Positions 24,467 through 31,771 of a stretch of DNA of 32,158 nt are shown here, piece by piece. Within the stretch, counting starts at the first letter, position 1; each line of letters opens with the position of its first letter. The translations under genes were made by a program, and so were the position numbers. This stretch comes from Acidimicrobiales bacterium (GTDB taxonomy: Bacteria > Actinomycetota > Acidimicrobiia > Acidimicrobiales > RAAP-2). The DNA is taken from assembly GCA_017883125.1 (NCBI GenBank), contig JADGOD010000008.1:1-32158 (forward strand), in the 5' to 3' direction. The notes under the pieces were generated by a model, which was not told where the DNA came from, made no database searches, and was given only the letters and a program-made list of their open reading frames with translations.

Positions 24467-25476
24467 GAGGACTCCCTGGCCGAACGACGGCCCTTCGGCT
24501 TCTGGCCGTCAGCGACGGCTTCGGTGTCGACGTCAGTCCGTCGGCCGGTCAGCTCCAAGAAGACGTCGTCGAGGCTGGGCTCTCGGAGGGAGAGGCCAAC
24601 GAGGACCAGACCGGCGCCATCGATCCGCCGGATCGCCTCGGCGGCGATCTCGGGTCCCTGCTCGACGGTGAGCTCCACGGCGACGCCAACGACGTGAGCG
24701 GTCTTGGTCGTCAGGTCGTGGAGGAGGCCGGCCGCAGTATTGGCCGCCTCTTCGTCGGCCAAGGTGAGCTCGAGCACGGTTGCCCCCAAGTCCGCCTTGA
24801 GTCCGGCAGGCGACCCACTGGCGATCACGCGGCCATGGTCGATGACCACGATGTTCTGGGCGAGGCGGTCGGCCTCCTCGAGGTACTGCGTCGTGAGCAG
24901 CACGGTGGTGCCACCCTGGACGAGGGCTTCGATCACGTCCCACAGCCCGAGGCGGCTCTGGGGGTCGAGCCCGGTGGTCGGCTCGTCGAGGAACAGGACC
25001 GGCGGGCGGGCCACGAGGGCGGCCGCTAGGTCAAGGCGCCGCCGCATCCCGCCCGAGTAGGTCTTGACCGGTCGATCGGCAGCGGCAGAGAGCCCGAACT
25101 GGCTGAGCAGCTCCGCGGCCCGGGGAGCGACGGTGGACCTCTTCAGGTGACAGAGGTGGCCGACCATGGTGAGGTTCTCTGTGCCCGTGAGGTTCTCATC
25201 GACCGCTGCGTACTGGCCGGCAAGACCGATCAGCTGGCGAACGGTGCTGGCTTGCTTGACGACGTCGTAGCCCATGATGGACGCACTGCCCGAGTCGGGC
25301 CCGAGGATGGTGGCCAGGATCCGGACGGCGGTTGTCTTGCCCGCTCCATTGGGCCCCAGGAGTCCGACGACCTGACCGGCAGGTACCTCGAGGTCGAAGG
25401 CGTCGAGCGCCTTGATCGTTCCGTTCGAGAAGGACTTCGTCAGGCCGCGGGCCTCAACGGCAAAAGGAGAGGACAT
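24463..25476 (-). CDS. ABC transporter ATP-binding protein, DrrA-like
   Basis: A 337-aa ATPase. Walker A is GPNGAGKT (residues 41-48), the LSGGQ-type signature is SGGMR (141-145) and Walker B is LFLDEP (161-166). The Q-loop segment GLAGQYAAVDENLTGTENL is the typical DrrA (daunorubicin exporter) wording. A C-terminal accessory domain of about 100 residues contains EPSLDDVFLELTGR, also DrrA-like. The ATG at 25476 is preceded by TAATCT at a seven-base spacing; the longer frame to 25596 is rejected. No antibiotic biosynthesis gene is nearby, so a role in resistance is only possible. Confidence 0.92.
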   Translation of the reverse strand: MSSPFAVEARGLTKSFSNGTIKALDAFDLEVPAGQVVGLLGPNGAGKTTAVRILATILGPDSGSASIMGYDVVKQASTVRQLIGLAGQYAAVDENLTGTENLTMVGHLCHLKRSTVAPRAAELLSQFGLSAAADRPVKTYSGGMRRRLDLAAALVARPPVLFLDEPTTGLDPQSRLGLWDVIEALVQGGTTVLLTTQYLEEADRLAQNIVVIDHGRVIASGSPAGLKADLGATVLELTLADEEAANTAAGLLHDLTTKTAHVVGVAVELTVEQGPEIAAEAIRRIDGAGLVLVGLSLREPSLDDVFLELTGRRTDVDTEAVADGQKPKGRRSARESS

Positions 25477-25483
25477 CTCTTCG

Positions 25484-25489
25484 AGATTA
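25484..25489 (-). promoter_or_regulatory. -10 box, leaderless start of the ABC ATPase gene
   Basis: The minus strand reads TAATCT, seven bases, then ATG 25476. TAATCT is the closest match in the window to a consensus TATAAT-like box. Confidence 0.65.
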
Positions 25490-25631
25490 GCGATGCCCTG
25501 GTCGGCCCATGACGGGGGGCCTAGGGGGATTGGTAGGGCGCCAACCGAAGCTGCGTGGGGGGCCGCGCGCCGAAGATCGTTCAGTTGGATCTGCACGGGG
25601 GTCGTTACTCAGGGTGGGAGTCGCGCCCGAT

Positions 25632-25637
25632 TAGTCT
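25632..25637 (+). promoter_or_regulatory. possible -10 box of ppdK
   Basis: TAGTCT, 38 bases before ATG 25676, giving a leader of about 30 bases with a purine-rich GAGAGAG ahead of the start. TTACTC (25605-25610) is a possible -35 but the spacing of 21 is long. Confidence 0.4.
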
Positions 25638-25675
25638 TGTGGTGCCTCCCACTAACCAAACGAGAGAGATTCCTC

Positions 25676-28405
25676 ATGCCATTCGTCTTTGACTTCGACC
25701 ACTCGCACCGTCGTGCCCCGATGGAGCTCAAGGATCTCCTTGGCGGCAAGGGCGCAAACCTGGCCGAGATGACCTCAGTGCTCAAGCTTCCCGTGCCTCC
25801 GGGCTTCACGATCACGACTGACGCTTGCCAGGCCTACATGCTCGGCGGGTGGCCCAAGGATCTCGACAAGCAGATGAACGCGGCCCGGAACCGCCTCGAG
25901 CGGGCGATGGGCAAGAAGCTCGGAGACGCCGCAGACCCGCTCCTCGTCTCGGTGCGATCGGGCGCGAAGTTCTCGATGCCCGGGATGATGGACACCGTCT
26001 TGAACCTCGGCCTCAACGACAAGTCAGTGGCCGGTCTCGCTGACCAGACTCGCGACGAGCGCTTCGCATATGACTCCTACCGCCGCTTCGTCGCCATGTA
26101 CGGACGCATCGTGCTCGACTGCCCGGGCGAGCCGTTCGATGAGAAGTTCAACGAGGCCAAGGCCAAGGCCGGCACGACGTCGGACGCTCAGGTCCCAGTG
26201 GCAATCCTGAAGGACCTCGTCGAGGAATACAAGGCTCTCGTCAAGACCTACACCGGGAAGCCCTTCCCGCAGGACCCGACAGCCCAGCTACGTGGCGCCG
26301 TCGAGGCCGTGTTCAGGAGCTGGAACGGCCCTCGTGCATTGGCGTATCGCGATCGCGAGCGGATCCCTCACGATCTCGGCACGGCGGTCAACGTCCAGGC
26401 CATGGTCTTTGGAAACCGGGACAACAACTCGGGCACCGGCGTGGGGTTCACCCGTAACCCGGCAACCGGGGAGAACAAGCCCTACGGAGACTTCCTCGTC
26501 AACGCACAGGGCGAAGACGTCGTCGCCGGTATCCGCAACACCGAGCCGCTGACTGCGCTCAAGCGGAAGTTCCCGACGCTCCACGCCGAGCTGATCGCCA
26601 TCTTCGGTCGCCTCGAGCACCACTACCGGGACATGTGCGACACCGAGTTCACCATCGATCAGGGCAAGCTCTGGATGCTCCAGACGCGCGTCGGCAAGCG
26701 CACCGGACGTGCGGCGCTGCGGATGGCCGTGGAGATGACGACCGAGCGTTCAATCCGGCTGACGAAGCCTGAGGCCGTCCAGCGGATCACCGAAGACCAC
26801 CTCTCTCAGGTTCTGCACCCGCAGTTCAAGGGCGGAGGTCAGACCGTCCTGGCCAAGGGCCTTGGCGCGTCGCCGGGTGCTGCGGTCGGTCAGGTGTACT
26901 TCACCGCCGATGATGCCGCCGCCGCCGCCGAGCGGGGAGAGGCTGTCATCCTGGTTCGGTCCGAGACGTCGCCTGAAGACGTCCACGGCATGCTCGCCGC
27001 CGAGGGAATCCTCACCTCCCGTGGCGGTCTCGTGAGCCACGCCGCCGTCGTCGCACGCGGCTGGGGAAAGCCGGCAGTGGTCGGTGCGGAGGCTGTCAAG
27101 ATCTCCGGACAGAAGTTCAACGTCGGTGATGTCACTGTCCACGAGGGCGACTGGATCTCCCTCGACGGCACCGCAGGCGCCGTCGTGGTCGGCAAGGTCG
27201 AGCTGGCCTCGGCCAAGCCGCCCAAGGAGTTCGAGGTGCTGCTCGGCTGGGCCGATCGGATCCGCAAGGGCCATCTCACCGTGCGGGCGAACGCCGACAA
27301 TGGTCCTGATGCCATCAACGCCCGGACGATGGGCGCAGAGGGAATCGGCCTGTGCCGGACCGAGCACATGTTCCTCGGAGAGGACCGGCTCCCGGTCGTC
27401 CGGCGGATGATCCTGGCGTCGACGGAGGCTGAGGAGACCGCTGCCCTCGAGCAGCTCCGCCAGGTCCAGCGTGAGGACTTCCTCGAGATCCTCGCCGCCA
27501 TGGACGGACTTCCCGTGACGATCCGGCTTCTTGACCCGCCTCTCCACGAGTTCCTTCCCTCCACCCATGAGATGGCGGTCAAGGAGGCGACGACGGGCCT
27601 CACCGCAGGGGAGCGCCAGCTCTTCGAGGCGGCCAAGGATTGGGAAGAGGCCAACCCGATGCTCGGCACCCGTGGTGTGCGTCTCGGTGTCGTGAAGCCT
27701 GGCCTCTACGCCATGCAGGTGCGTGCATTGATGGAGGCGGCTCAAGAGCTCGTGGCCAAGGGTGGTCACCCGATCGTCGAGATCATGATCCCGCTGACGG
27801 TCACGCGTGAAGAGCTTGCTCTGGCCCGGAGCTGGGTCGAAGGCGCCATCAAGGAAGTGGCTGGGACTACTTCCCGAGCGAAGGGCGCCAAGCGTGGATC
27901 GCTGAAGGTCCTTATCGGCACCATGATCGAGACGCCGCGAGCGGCTCTGGTCGCCGACCAGATCGCCGAAGTCGCTGACTTCTTCTCGTTCGGGACCAAC
28001 GACCTGACCCAGATGACGTTCGGGTTCAGCCGCGACGACATCGAAGGCCGCATCATGGGCCCCTACCTCGAGCTGGGCCTTCTCAAGCGGAACCCGTTTG
28101 AGGTCGTGGACCCCGACGGCGTCGGCGCTCTCGTTCGCATGGGCGTCGCCAAGGGCCGTGCGACTCGTCCGGGTCTCAAGACCGGTGTCTGTGGCGAGCA
28201 CGGAGGCGATCCTGAGTCCATCAACACCTTCTATGAAGCTGGCATCGACTACGTGAGCTGCTCGCCGTTCCGGGTGCCTGTTGCCCGCCTCGCGGCGGCC
28301 CAGGCGGTTCTCAACCACGCACCGACGCCGGCCAAGAAGACCGTCGCCAAGAAGGCTCCGGCCAAGAAGACCGTCGCCAAGAAGGCACCGGCTCGAAAGG
28401 CATAG
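25676..28405 (+). CDS. ppdK: pyruvate, phosphate dikinase
   Basis: A 909-aa enzyme that interconverts pyruvate, ATP and phosphate with phosphoenolpyruvate, AMP and pyrophosphate, in gluconeogenesis or PPi-dependent glycolysis. The N-terminal ATP-grasp part starts LLGGKGANLAEM and includes SVRSGAKFSMPGMMDTVLNLG. The swivelling phosphohistidine is in TSRGGLVSHAAVVARG, with His455. The C-terminal PEP/pyruvate barrel has FGTNDLTQMTFGFSRDD and the catalytic cysteine in GVCGEHGGDP (Cys839). The N-terminal extension of the frame (from 25412) lies in the promoter region and is rejected. The unusual part is the tail, residues about 883-909, made of Lys/Ala/Pro repeats. No PPDK regulatory protein is encoded in the window. 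Confidence 0.97.
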   Translation: MPFVFDFDHSHRRAPMELKDLLGGKGANLAEMTSVLKLPVPPGFTITTDACQAYMLGGWPKDLDKQMNAARNRLERAMGKKLGDAADPLLVSVRSGAKFSMPGMMDTVLNLGLNDKSVAGLADQTRDERFAYDSYRRFVAMYGRIVLDCPGEPFDEKFNEAKAKAGTTSDAQVPVAILKDLVEEYKALVKTYTGKPFPQDPTAQLRGAVEAVFRSWNGPRALAYRDRERIPHDLGTAVNVQAMVFGNRDNNSGTGVGFTRNPATGENKPYGDFLVNAQGEDVVAGIRNTEPLTALKRKFPTLHAELIAIFGRLEHHYRDMCDTEFTIDQGKLWMLQTRVGKRTGRAALRMAVEMTTERSIRLTKPEAVQRITEDHLSQVLHPQFKGGGQTVLAKGLGASPGAAVGQVYFTADDAAAAAERGEAVILVRSETSPEDVHGMLAAEGILTSRGGLVSHAAVVARGWGKPAVVGAEAVKISGQKFNVGDVTVHEGDWISLDGTAGAVVVGKVELASAKPPKEFEVLLGWADRIRKGHLTVRANADNGPDAINARTMGAEGIGLCRTEHMFLGEDRLPVVRRMILASTEAEETAALEQLRQVQREDFLEILAAMDGLPVTIRLLDPPLHEFLPSTHEMAVKEATTGLTAGERQLFEAAKDWEEANPMLGTRGVRLGVVKPGLYAMQVRALMEAAQELVAKGGHPIVEIMIPLTVTREELALARSWVEGAIKEVAGTTSRAKGAKRGSLKVLIGTMIETPRAALVADQIAEVADFFSFGTNDLTQMTFGFSRDDIEGRIMGPYLELGLLKRNPFEVVDPDGVGALVRMGVAKGRATRPGLKTGVCGEHGGDPESINTFYEAGIDYVSCSPFRVPVARLAAAQAVLNHAPTPAKKTVAKKAPAKKTVAKKAPARKA
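28331..28390 (+). repeat. two tandem 30-bp repeats at the ppdK 3' end
   Basis: Positions 28331-28360 and 28361-28390 are the same 30 bases apart from one substitution (T or A near the end of the unit). Each encodes AKKTVAKKAP, giving residues 886-895 and 896-905 of PPDK, followed by ARKA. Within each unit AKK recurs as a shorter half-repeat. Confidence 0.93.
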
Positions 28406-28435
28406 GCCGCCCCGGCATCACGCTGATCTCGCCAG

Positions 28436-28449
28436 GGCTCTCTGGAGCC
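28436..28449 (+). terminator. weak hairpin after ppdK
   Basis: GGCTC, loop TCTG, GAGCC, about 30 bases after the ppdK stop. There is no T-tract. It could slow or end transcription before the dnaG promoter but is short. Confidence 0.25.
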
Positions 28450-28476
28450 TCGGCGCGCCTCGGCGTCTTGTCGCGG

Positions 28477-28482
28477 TACCGT
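28477..28482 (+). promoter_or_regulatory. -10 box, leaderless start of dnaG
   Basis: TACCGT, seven bases, then GTG 28490. No Shine-Dalgarno precedes the GTG. Confidence 0.6.
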
Positions 28483-28489
28483 TCCACTC

Positions 28490-30358
28490 GTGGCAGTCCC
28501 AGCAGAGGAGATCGCCCAGGTTCGGGGGGCAACCGACATCGTCGGGCTGATCAGCGAACAGGTCGCGCTCAAGAAGACAGGAAGGCGATGGAGCGGACTC
28601 TGCCCCTTCCACTCTGAGAAGTCGCCGTCATTCAGCGTGAACGCGGAAGAGGGCCTCTACTACTGCTTCGGCTGTCAGAAGTCGGGTGATGCGATCACGT
28701 TCGTCCGAGAGACCCAGGGTCTCGACTTCATCGACGCCGTCCGCCTCTTGGCTGACCGTGCGGGAATCACCCTTCATGAAGATGAAGGAGGCCCGGACCG
28801 CCGGGATCGAGCGTTGCTGCTCGACGCCATGGAGCGAGCCGTCGAGTTCTACCACCAGAGGCTTCTGACGTCGCCAGACGGGGGAGCGGCGCGCATCTAC
28901 CTGCGCTCACGGGGATACGACGGCGAGCTCGTTCGCCAGTTCAGACTCGGCTGGGCACCAGACGACTGGGATCAGCTCGCACGGCACCTGGGCGTTCCCG
29001 AGCGCATCCTCGAAGGGGCGGGACTTGGATTCACCAACCGGAGGGGGCGTCCCCAGGACTTCCTGCGTGCACGTGTGGTCTTCCCGATCTGTGACTCCTC
29101 GGGACACCCGATCGCAATGGGAGGAAGAATCCTTCCCCCCGTTCCAGGCCAGCCGCTTCCGGACCGGCCCCAACCGAAGTACAAGAACTCTCCGGAGACG
29201 GAGATCTACTCCAAGCGACGCACGCTCTACGGGCTGAACTGGGCCAAGAAGCAGATTGTCGAGACCGGCGAGATCATCGTCTGCGAGGGGTACACCGACG
29301 TCATCGCCTTCTTCCAGGCGGGGCTGCCGAGGGCGGTCGCAACATGTGGGACGGCGCTCGGTGAGGAGCACTTCTCCTTGATGCGGAACTTCGCCAAGCG
29401 GATCGTGCTCGCCTACGATGCCGACGCTGCAGGCCAGAGCGCCACGGGTCGGGTCTACGAGTGGGAGCGCAAGCACGAGGTTGACGTGGCTGTCGTCGAG
29501 CTCCCGATGGGAACCGATCCGGCCGAGCTGGGTCGGTCGGACCCAGAGGCACTCCGGGAAGCGGTGAAGAACGCGAAGCCATTCTTGAAGTTCCGCGTCG
29601 ACCGGGCCCTGTCGCTCGGGGACATGAGCACGGCCGAAGGCCGGGCACGGGCAGCAGAAGAGGCGCTCGCTGTCGTCGCTGAGCACCCGAACCCGCTCGT
29701 GCGGGATCAGTATCTCGTCTCCGTGGCTGATCGCTGCCACCTCGATCCCCAGCTGGTTCGGGACCGGCTGGCCCAGCATGTGGCCGGCGAGCGACCGCGG
29801 TCCCCGGAGCGAAGCAGGAGCCGCCCCGAAGACATGCCCCCACCGCTCGACGACGACGAGGGTCCGCCCGAAGACATGGACCTCGCTGCGCCGGCGGAGG
29901 TGGCCGACCGTCCTGGTCTTGAGGCTCTTCGGTTCGCGGTGCACCGACCAGAGCTCGTCGCCAACCGTCTCGAGCCGTTCCTCTTCCGCAACCGTGACCA
30001 GCGAAGCGCCTTCGAGGCCCTCTTGGCGGCGACGAGCCTTGCTGAGGCGATCGAGAACGCCCCGGCAGCCGCGTCTGCGCTGCTTCGGAGGGTGGCGGTC
30101 GAAGAACCCCTCATCGCACCGACCACCACCGCCGACCCGGTTGCTCCCGTGATCGCTCAGCTCCTCAGGGCGGCCGTCCGCCAGGGAATCGCAGACCTTC
30201 AGGCCGAATTGCGGCAGAAGACGGTAGCGGTCTCAGAAGGGACCCTCCAGGTCACCCAAGTCCACGCCTGGCTCGAGGCGCTGGACGATCCGGGGGAGGG
30301 ACCCATGGCGGAGCGGGCGTTGGTAGGTTGGCTCTCTGGGCGGAGGGGAGCATCATGA
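28490..30358 (+). CDS. dnaG: DNA primase
   Basis: A 622-aa primase that makes RNA primers at the replication fork. The zinc-binding domain has C38, H41, C59 and C62 (CPFH and CFGC). The RNA polymerase core includes RVVFPICDSSGHPIAMGGR and YKNSPET. The TOPRIM domain shows VCEGYTDVIAFFQAG and VLAYDADAAG. A Pro/Asp/Glu-rich linker (about residues 440-475) leads to the C-terminal DnaB-interacting domain. Its 3' end overlaps sigA by ATGA. The dnaG-sigA pair is the core of the macromolecular synthesis operon; rpsU, its usual first gene in proteobacteria, is absent here. Confidence 0.97.
   Translation: MAVPAEEIAQVRGATDIVGLISEQVALKKTGRRWSGLCPFHSEKSPSFSVNAEEGLYYCFGCQKSGDAITFVRETQGLDFIDAVRLLADRAGITLHEDEGGPDRRDRALLLDAMERAVEFYHQRLLTSPDGGAARIYLRSRGYDGELVRQFRLGWAPDDWDQLARHLGVPERILEGAGLGFTNRRGRPQDFLRARVVFPICDSSGHPIAMGGRILPPVPGQPLPDRPQPKYKNSPETEIYSKRRTLYGLNWAKKQIVETGEIIVCEGYTDVIAFFQAGLPRAVATCGTALGEEHFSLMRNFAKRIVLAYDADAAGQSATGRVYEWERKHEVDVAVVELPMGTDPAELGRSDPEALREAVKNAKPFLKFRVDRALSLGDMSTAEGRARAAEEALAVVAEHPNPLVRDQYLVSVADRCHLDPQLVRDRLAQHVAGERPRSPERSRSRPEDMPPPLDDDEGPPEDMDLAAPAEVADRPGLEALRFAVHRPELVANRLEPFLFRNRDQRSAFEALLAATSLAEAIENAPAAASALLRRVAVEEPLIAPTTTADPVAPVIAQLLRAAVRQGIADLQAELRQKTVAVSEGTLQVTQVHAWLEALDDPGEGPMAERALVGWLSGRRGAS
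30324..30350 (+). promoter_or_regulatory. possible internal promoter and ribosome binding site of sigA
   Basis: TAGGTT (30324-30329) lies inside the end of dnaG, and a strong purine-rich Shine-Dalgarno GGAGGGGAG (30342-30350) follows, four bases before ATG 30355. The site therefore supports both internal transcription start and coupled translation. The ribosome binding site is clear; the -10 box is less sure. Confidence 0.5.
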
Positions 30359-31635
30359 CGCTGGAGGCTGGAGGGCGAGTTGAGCCGACCGCAGCTCCGA
30401 TCGGCGTCGTGCTCGGTGACGATGTCGAGCGCGAGCTGCACCGTCTCATACGATCGATCCCTCACGGCGGAGAGGTCACCCAGGGCAACTTGATCGAGAT
30501 GATCCGTCACACTGAGCTCTCCGAGCCGCTGATCGCAGAGCTGGTCCGTCGAATCAAGGAGGCAGGCCTCGTCTTCGTCGAAGACGCCAAGAGCGAAGCC
30601 TCCGCTCGTCACGACGAGGAAGCAAAGACGCGCCGACCGAGCCGCGAGTTGGATCGTCGGACCTCGGGACGCCGGACAGCCTCGTCATCTGACGACGCCA
30701 TCCAGGCGTATCTCTCCGAGATCGGGCACGTCCCGCTCTTGGACGGAACCGAGGAGTTCGACCTGGCAACGACGTACGAGGCGGGCCAGGCGGCGGCAGA
30801 ACGTCTCGCTCGTCACGAGGCGGCGGTCGCCGGTGACGGGCCCGCCTCCGATGCGGTGAGTGCTCGACAGGTCAGGAACCTCCGTCAGCTGATGCGTCAG
30901 GGTGATGCCGCGAAGGACCGGCTGATCGAAGCGAACCTCCGTCTGGTGGTCTCCATCGCGAAGCGGCATCGGAACCGGGGAGTGGCGTTCCTCGACCTCA
31001 TCCAGGAGGGGAACCTGGGGCTCATGCGGGCGGTCGAGAAGTTCGACCCGCACAAGGGCTTCAAGTTCTCCACCTACGCCACCTGGTGGATCCGTCAGGC
31101 GATCACCCGGGCCATCGCGGATCAGGCTCGCACGATCCGGATCCCGGTCCATCTGGTCGAGACGATCAACACCGTCGTGGCCACGCAGCGTCAGATGACC
31201 CAGGATCTCTGCCGGGAGGTCGGGCCTGACGAGATCGCTGCTCATCTCGGTATGGAGCCCGACAAGGTCAGAGAGCTCCTACGGCTCAATCAAGACACGA
31301 TCTCCCTGGAGCAGCCGATGGGGGACGATGACGACTTCATGCTCTCGGACACGATCCAAGACCATGGAATGGCCTCTCCCGACGCCACCGCGGCGAAGCA
31401 CCTTCTCCACGACGCCATCCGCGAGGTGCTTGGGCAGCTCGATGAACGTGAGCGTGAGGTGGTGAGCCTCCGATTCGGGCTCGAGGACGGCAAGGTGGCG
31501 ACCCTCTACGAGGTGGGTCGCCACTTCGGCATCACCCGTGAGCGAGTCCGCCAGATCGAGGTTAAGACGATCGCCAAGCTCCGACGACCGGAGCGATCGA
31601 TCCAGCTTCGCGGCTTCCTCGACGGCGAAGAGTAG
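30355..31635 (+). CDS. sigA: principal sigma factor (RpoD/SigA type)
   Basis: A 426-aa group 1 sigma factor that directs RNA polymerase to housekeeping promoters. A region 1.1-like helical block is at residues 22-77. A charged linker follows, then region 1.2 (112-145, DDAIQAYLSEIGHVPLL), region 2 (186-258, with NLRLVVSIAKRHRNRGVAFLDLIQEGN and the -10-binding FKFSTYATWWIRQAITRA), region 3 (about 260-340) and region 4 (about 350-420). The -35-binding helix-turn-helix is YEVGRHFGITRERVRQIE. ATG 30355 overlaps the dnaG stop as ATGA and has a strong Shine-Dalgarno. It is the likely factor reading the TANNNT boxes described here. Confidence 0.95.
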   Translation: MTLEAGGRVEPTAAPIGVVLGDDVERELHRLIRSIPHGGEVTQGNLIEMIRHTELSEPLIAELVRRIKEAGLVFVEDAKSEASARHDEEAKTRRPSRELDRRTSGRRTASSSDDAIQAYLSEIGHVPLLDGTEEFDLATTYEAGQAAAERLARHEAAVAGDGPASDAVSARQVRNLRQLMRQGDAAKDRLIEANLRLVVSIAKRHRNRGVAFLDLIQEGNLGLMRAVEKFDPHKGFKFSTYATWWIRQAITRAIADQARTIRIPVHLVETINTVVATQRQMTQDLCREVGPDEIAAHLGMEPDKVRELLRLNQDTISLEQPMGDDDDFMLSDTIQDHGMASPDATAAKHLLHDAIREVLGQLDEREREVVSLRFGLEDGKVATLYEVGRHFGITRERVRQIEVKTIAKLRRPERSIQLRGFLDGEE

Positions 31636-31674
31636 GAACGGGCCCCTTCGACGGGGGGGTCGAGATGGGGCTGC

Positions 31675-31680
31675 TAACGT
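31675..31680 (+). promoter_or_regulatory. possible -10 box for tRNA-Asn
   Basis: TAACGT, 19 bases before the mature tRNA 5' end and 39 bases after the sigA stop. A transcript would begin near 31687. No -35 box is clear. Confidence 0.35.
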
Positions 31681-31699
31681 CCCTTCCGGTTCCGATTGA

Positions 31700-31771
31700 T
31701 CCGGGGTAGCTCAATGGCAGAGCACGCGACTGTTAATCGTGTGGTTGAGAGTTCGAGTCTCTCCCCCGGAG
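31700..31771 (+). tRNA. tRNA-Asn (anticodon GTT)
   Basis: Acceptor stem TCCGGGG pairs with CCCCGGA and the discriminator base is G (31771). The anticodon stem CGCGA/TCGTG encloses the loop CTGTTAA, giving anticodon GTT for AAC and AAT codons. The T arm GAGAG-TTCGAGT-CTCTC is perfect. The 3' CCA is not encoded (GCTC follows), unlike the tRNA-Ala at the other end of the window, so a CCA-adding enzyme is needed. Confidence 0.96.

Noticed and set aside
25412..25675. N-terminal extension of ppdK
   Set aside because: It covers the promoter regions of both ppdK and the ABC ATPase gene; PPDK similarity starts at MPFVFDFD.
26750..28318. 522-codon minus-strand frame opposite ppdK
   Set aside because: Shadow frame of a strongly conserved enzyme, with His/Arg/Asp-rich composition and no start signal.
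28331..28390. Possible CRISPR-like or mobile repeat
   Set aside because: Only two units with no spacers, fully in frame within ppdK; this is a coding tandem duplication.
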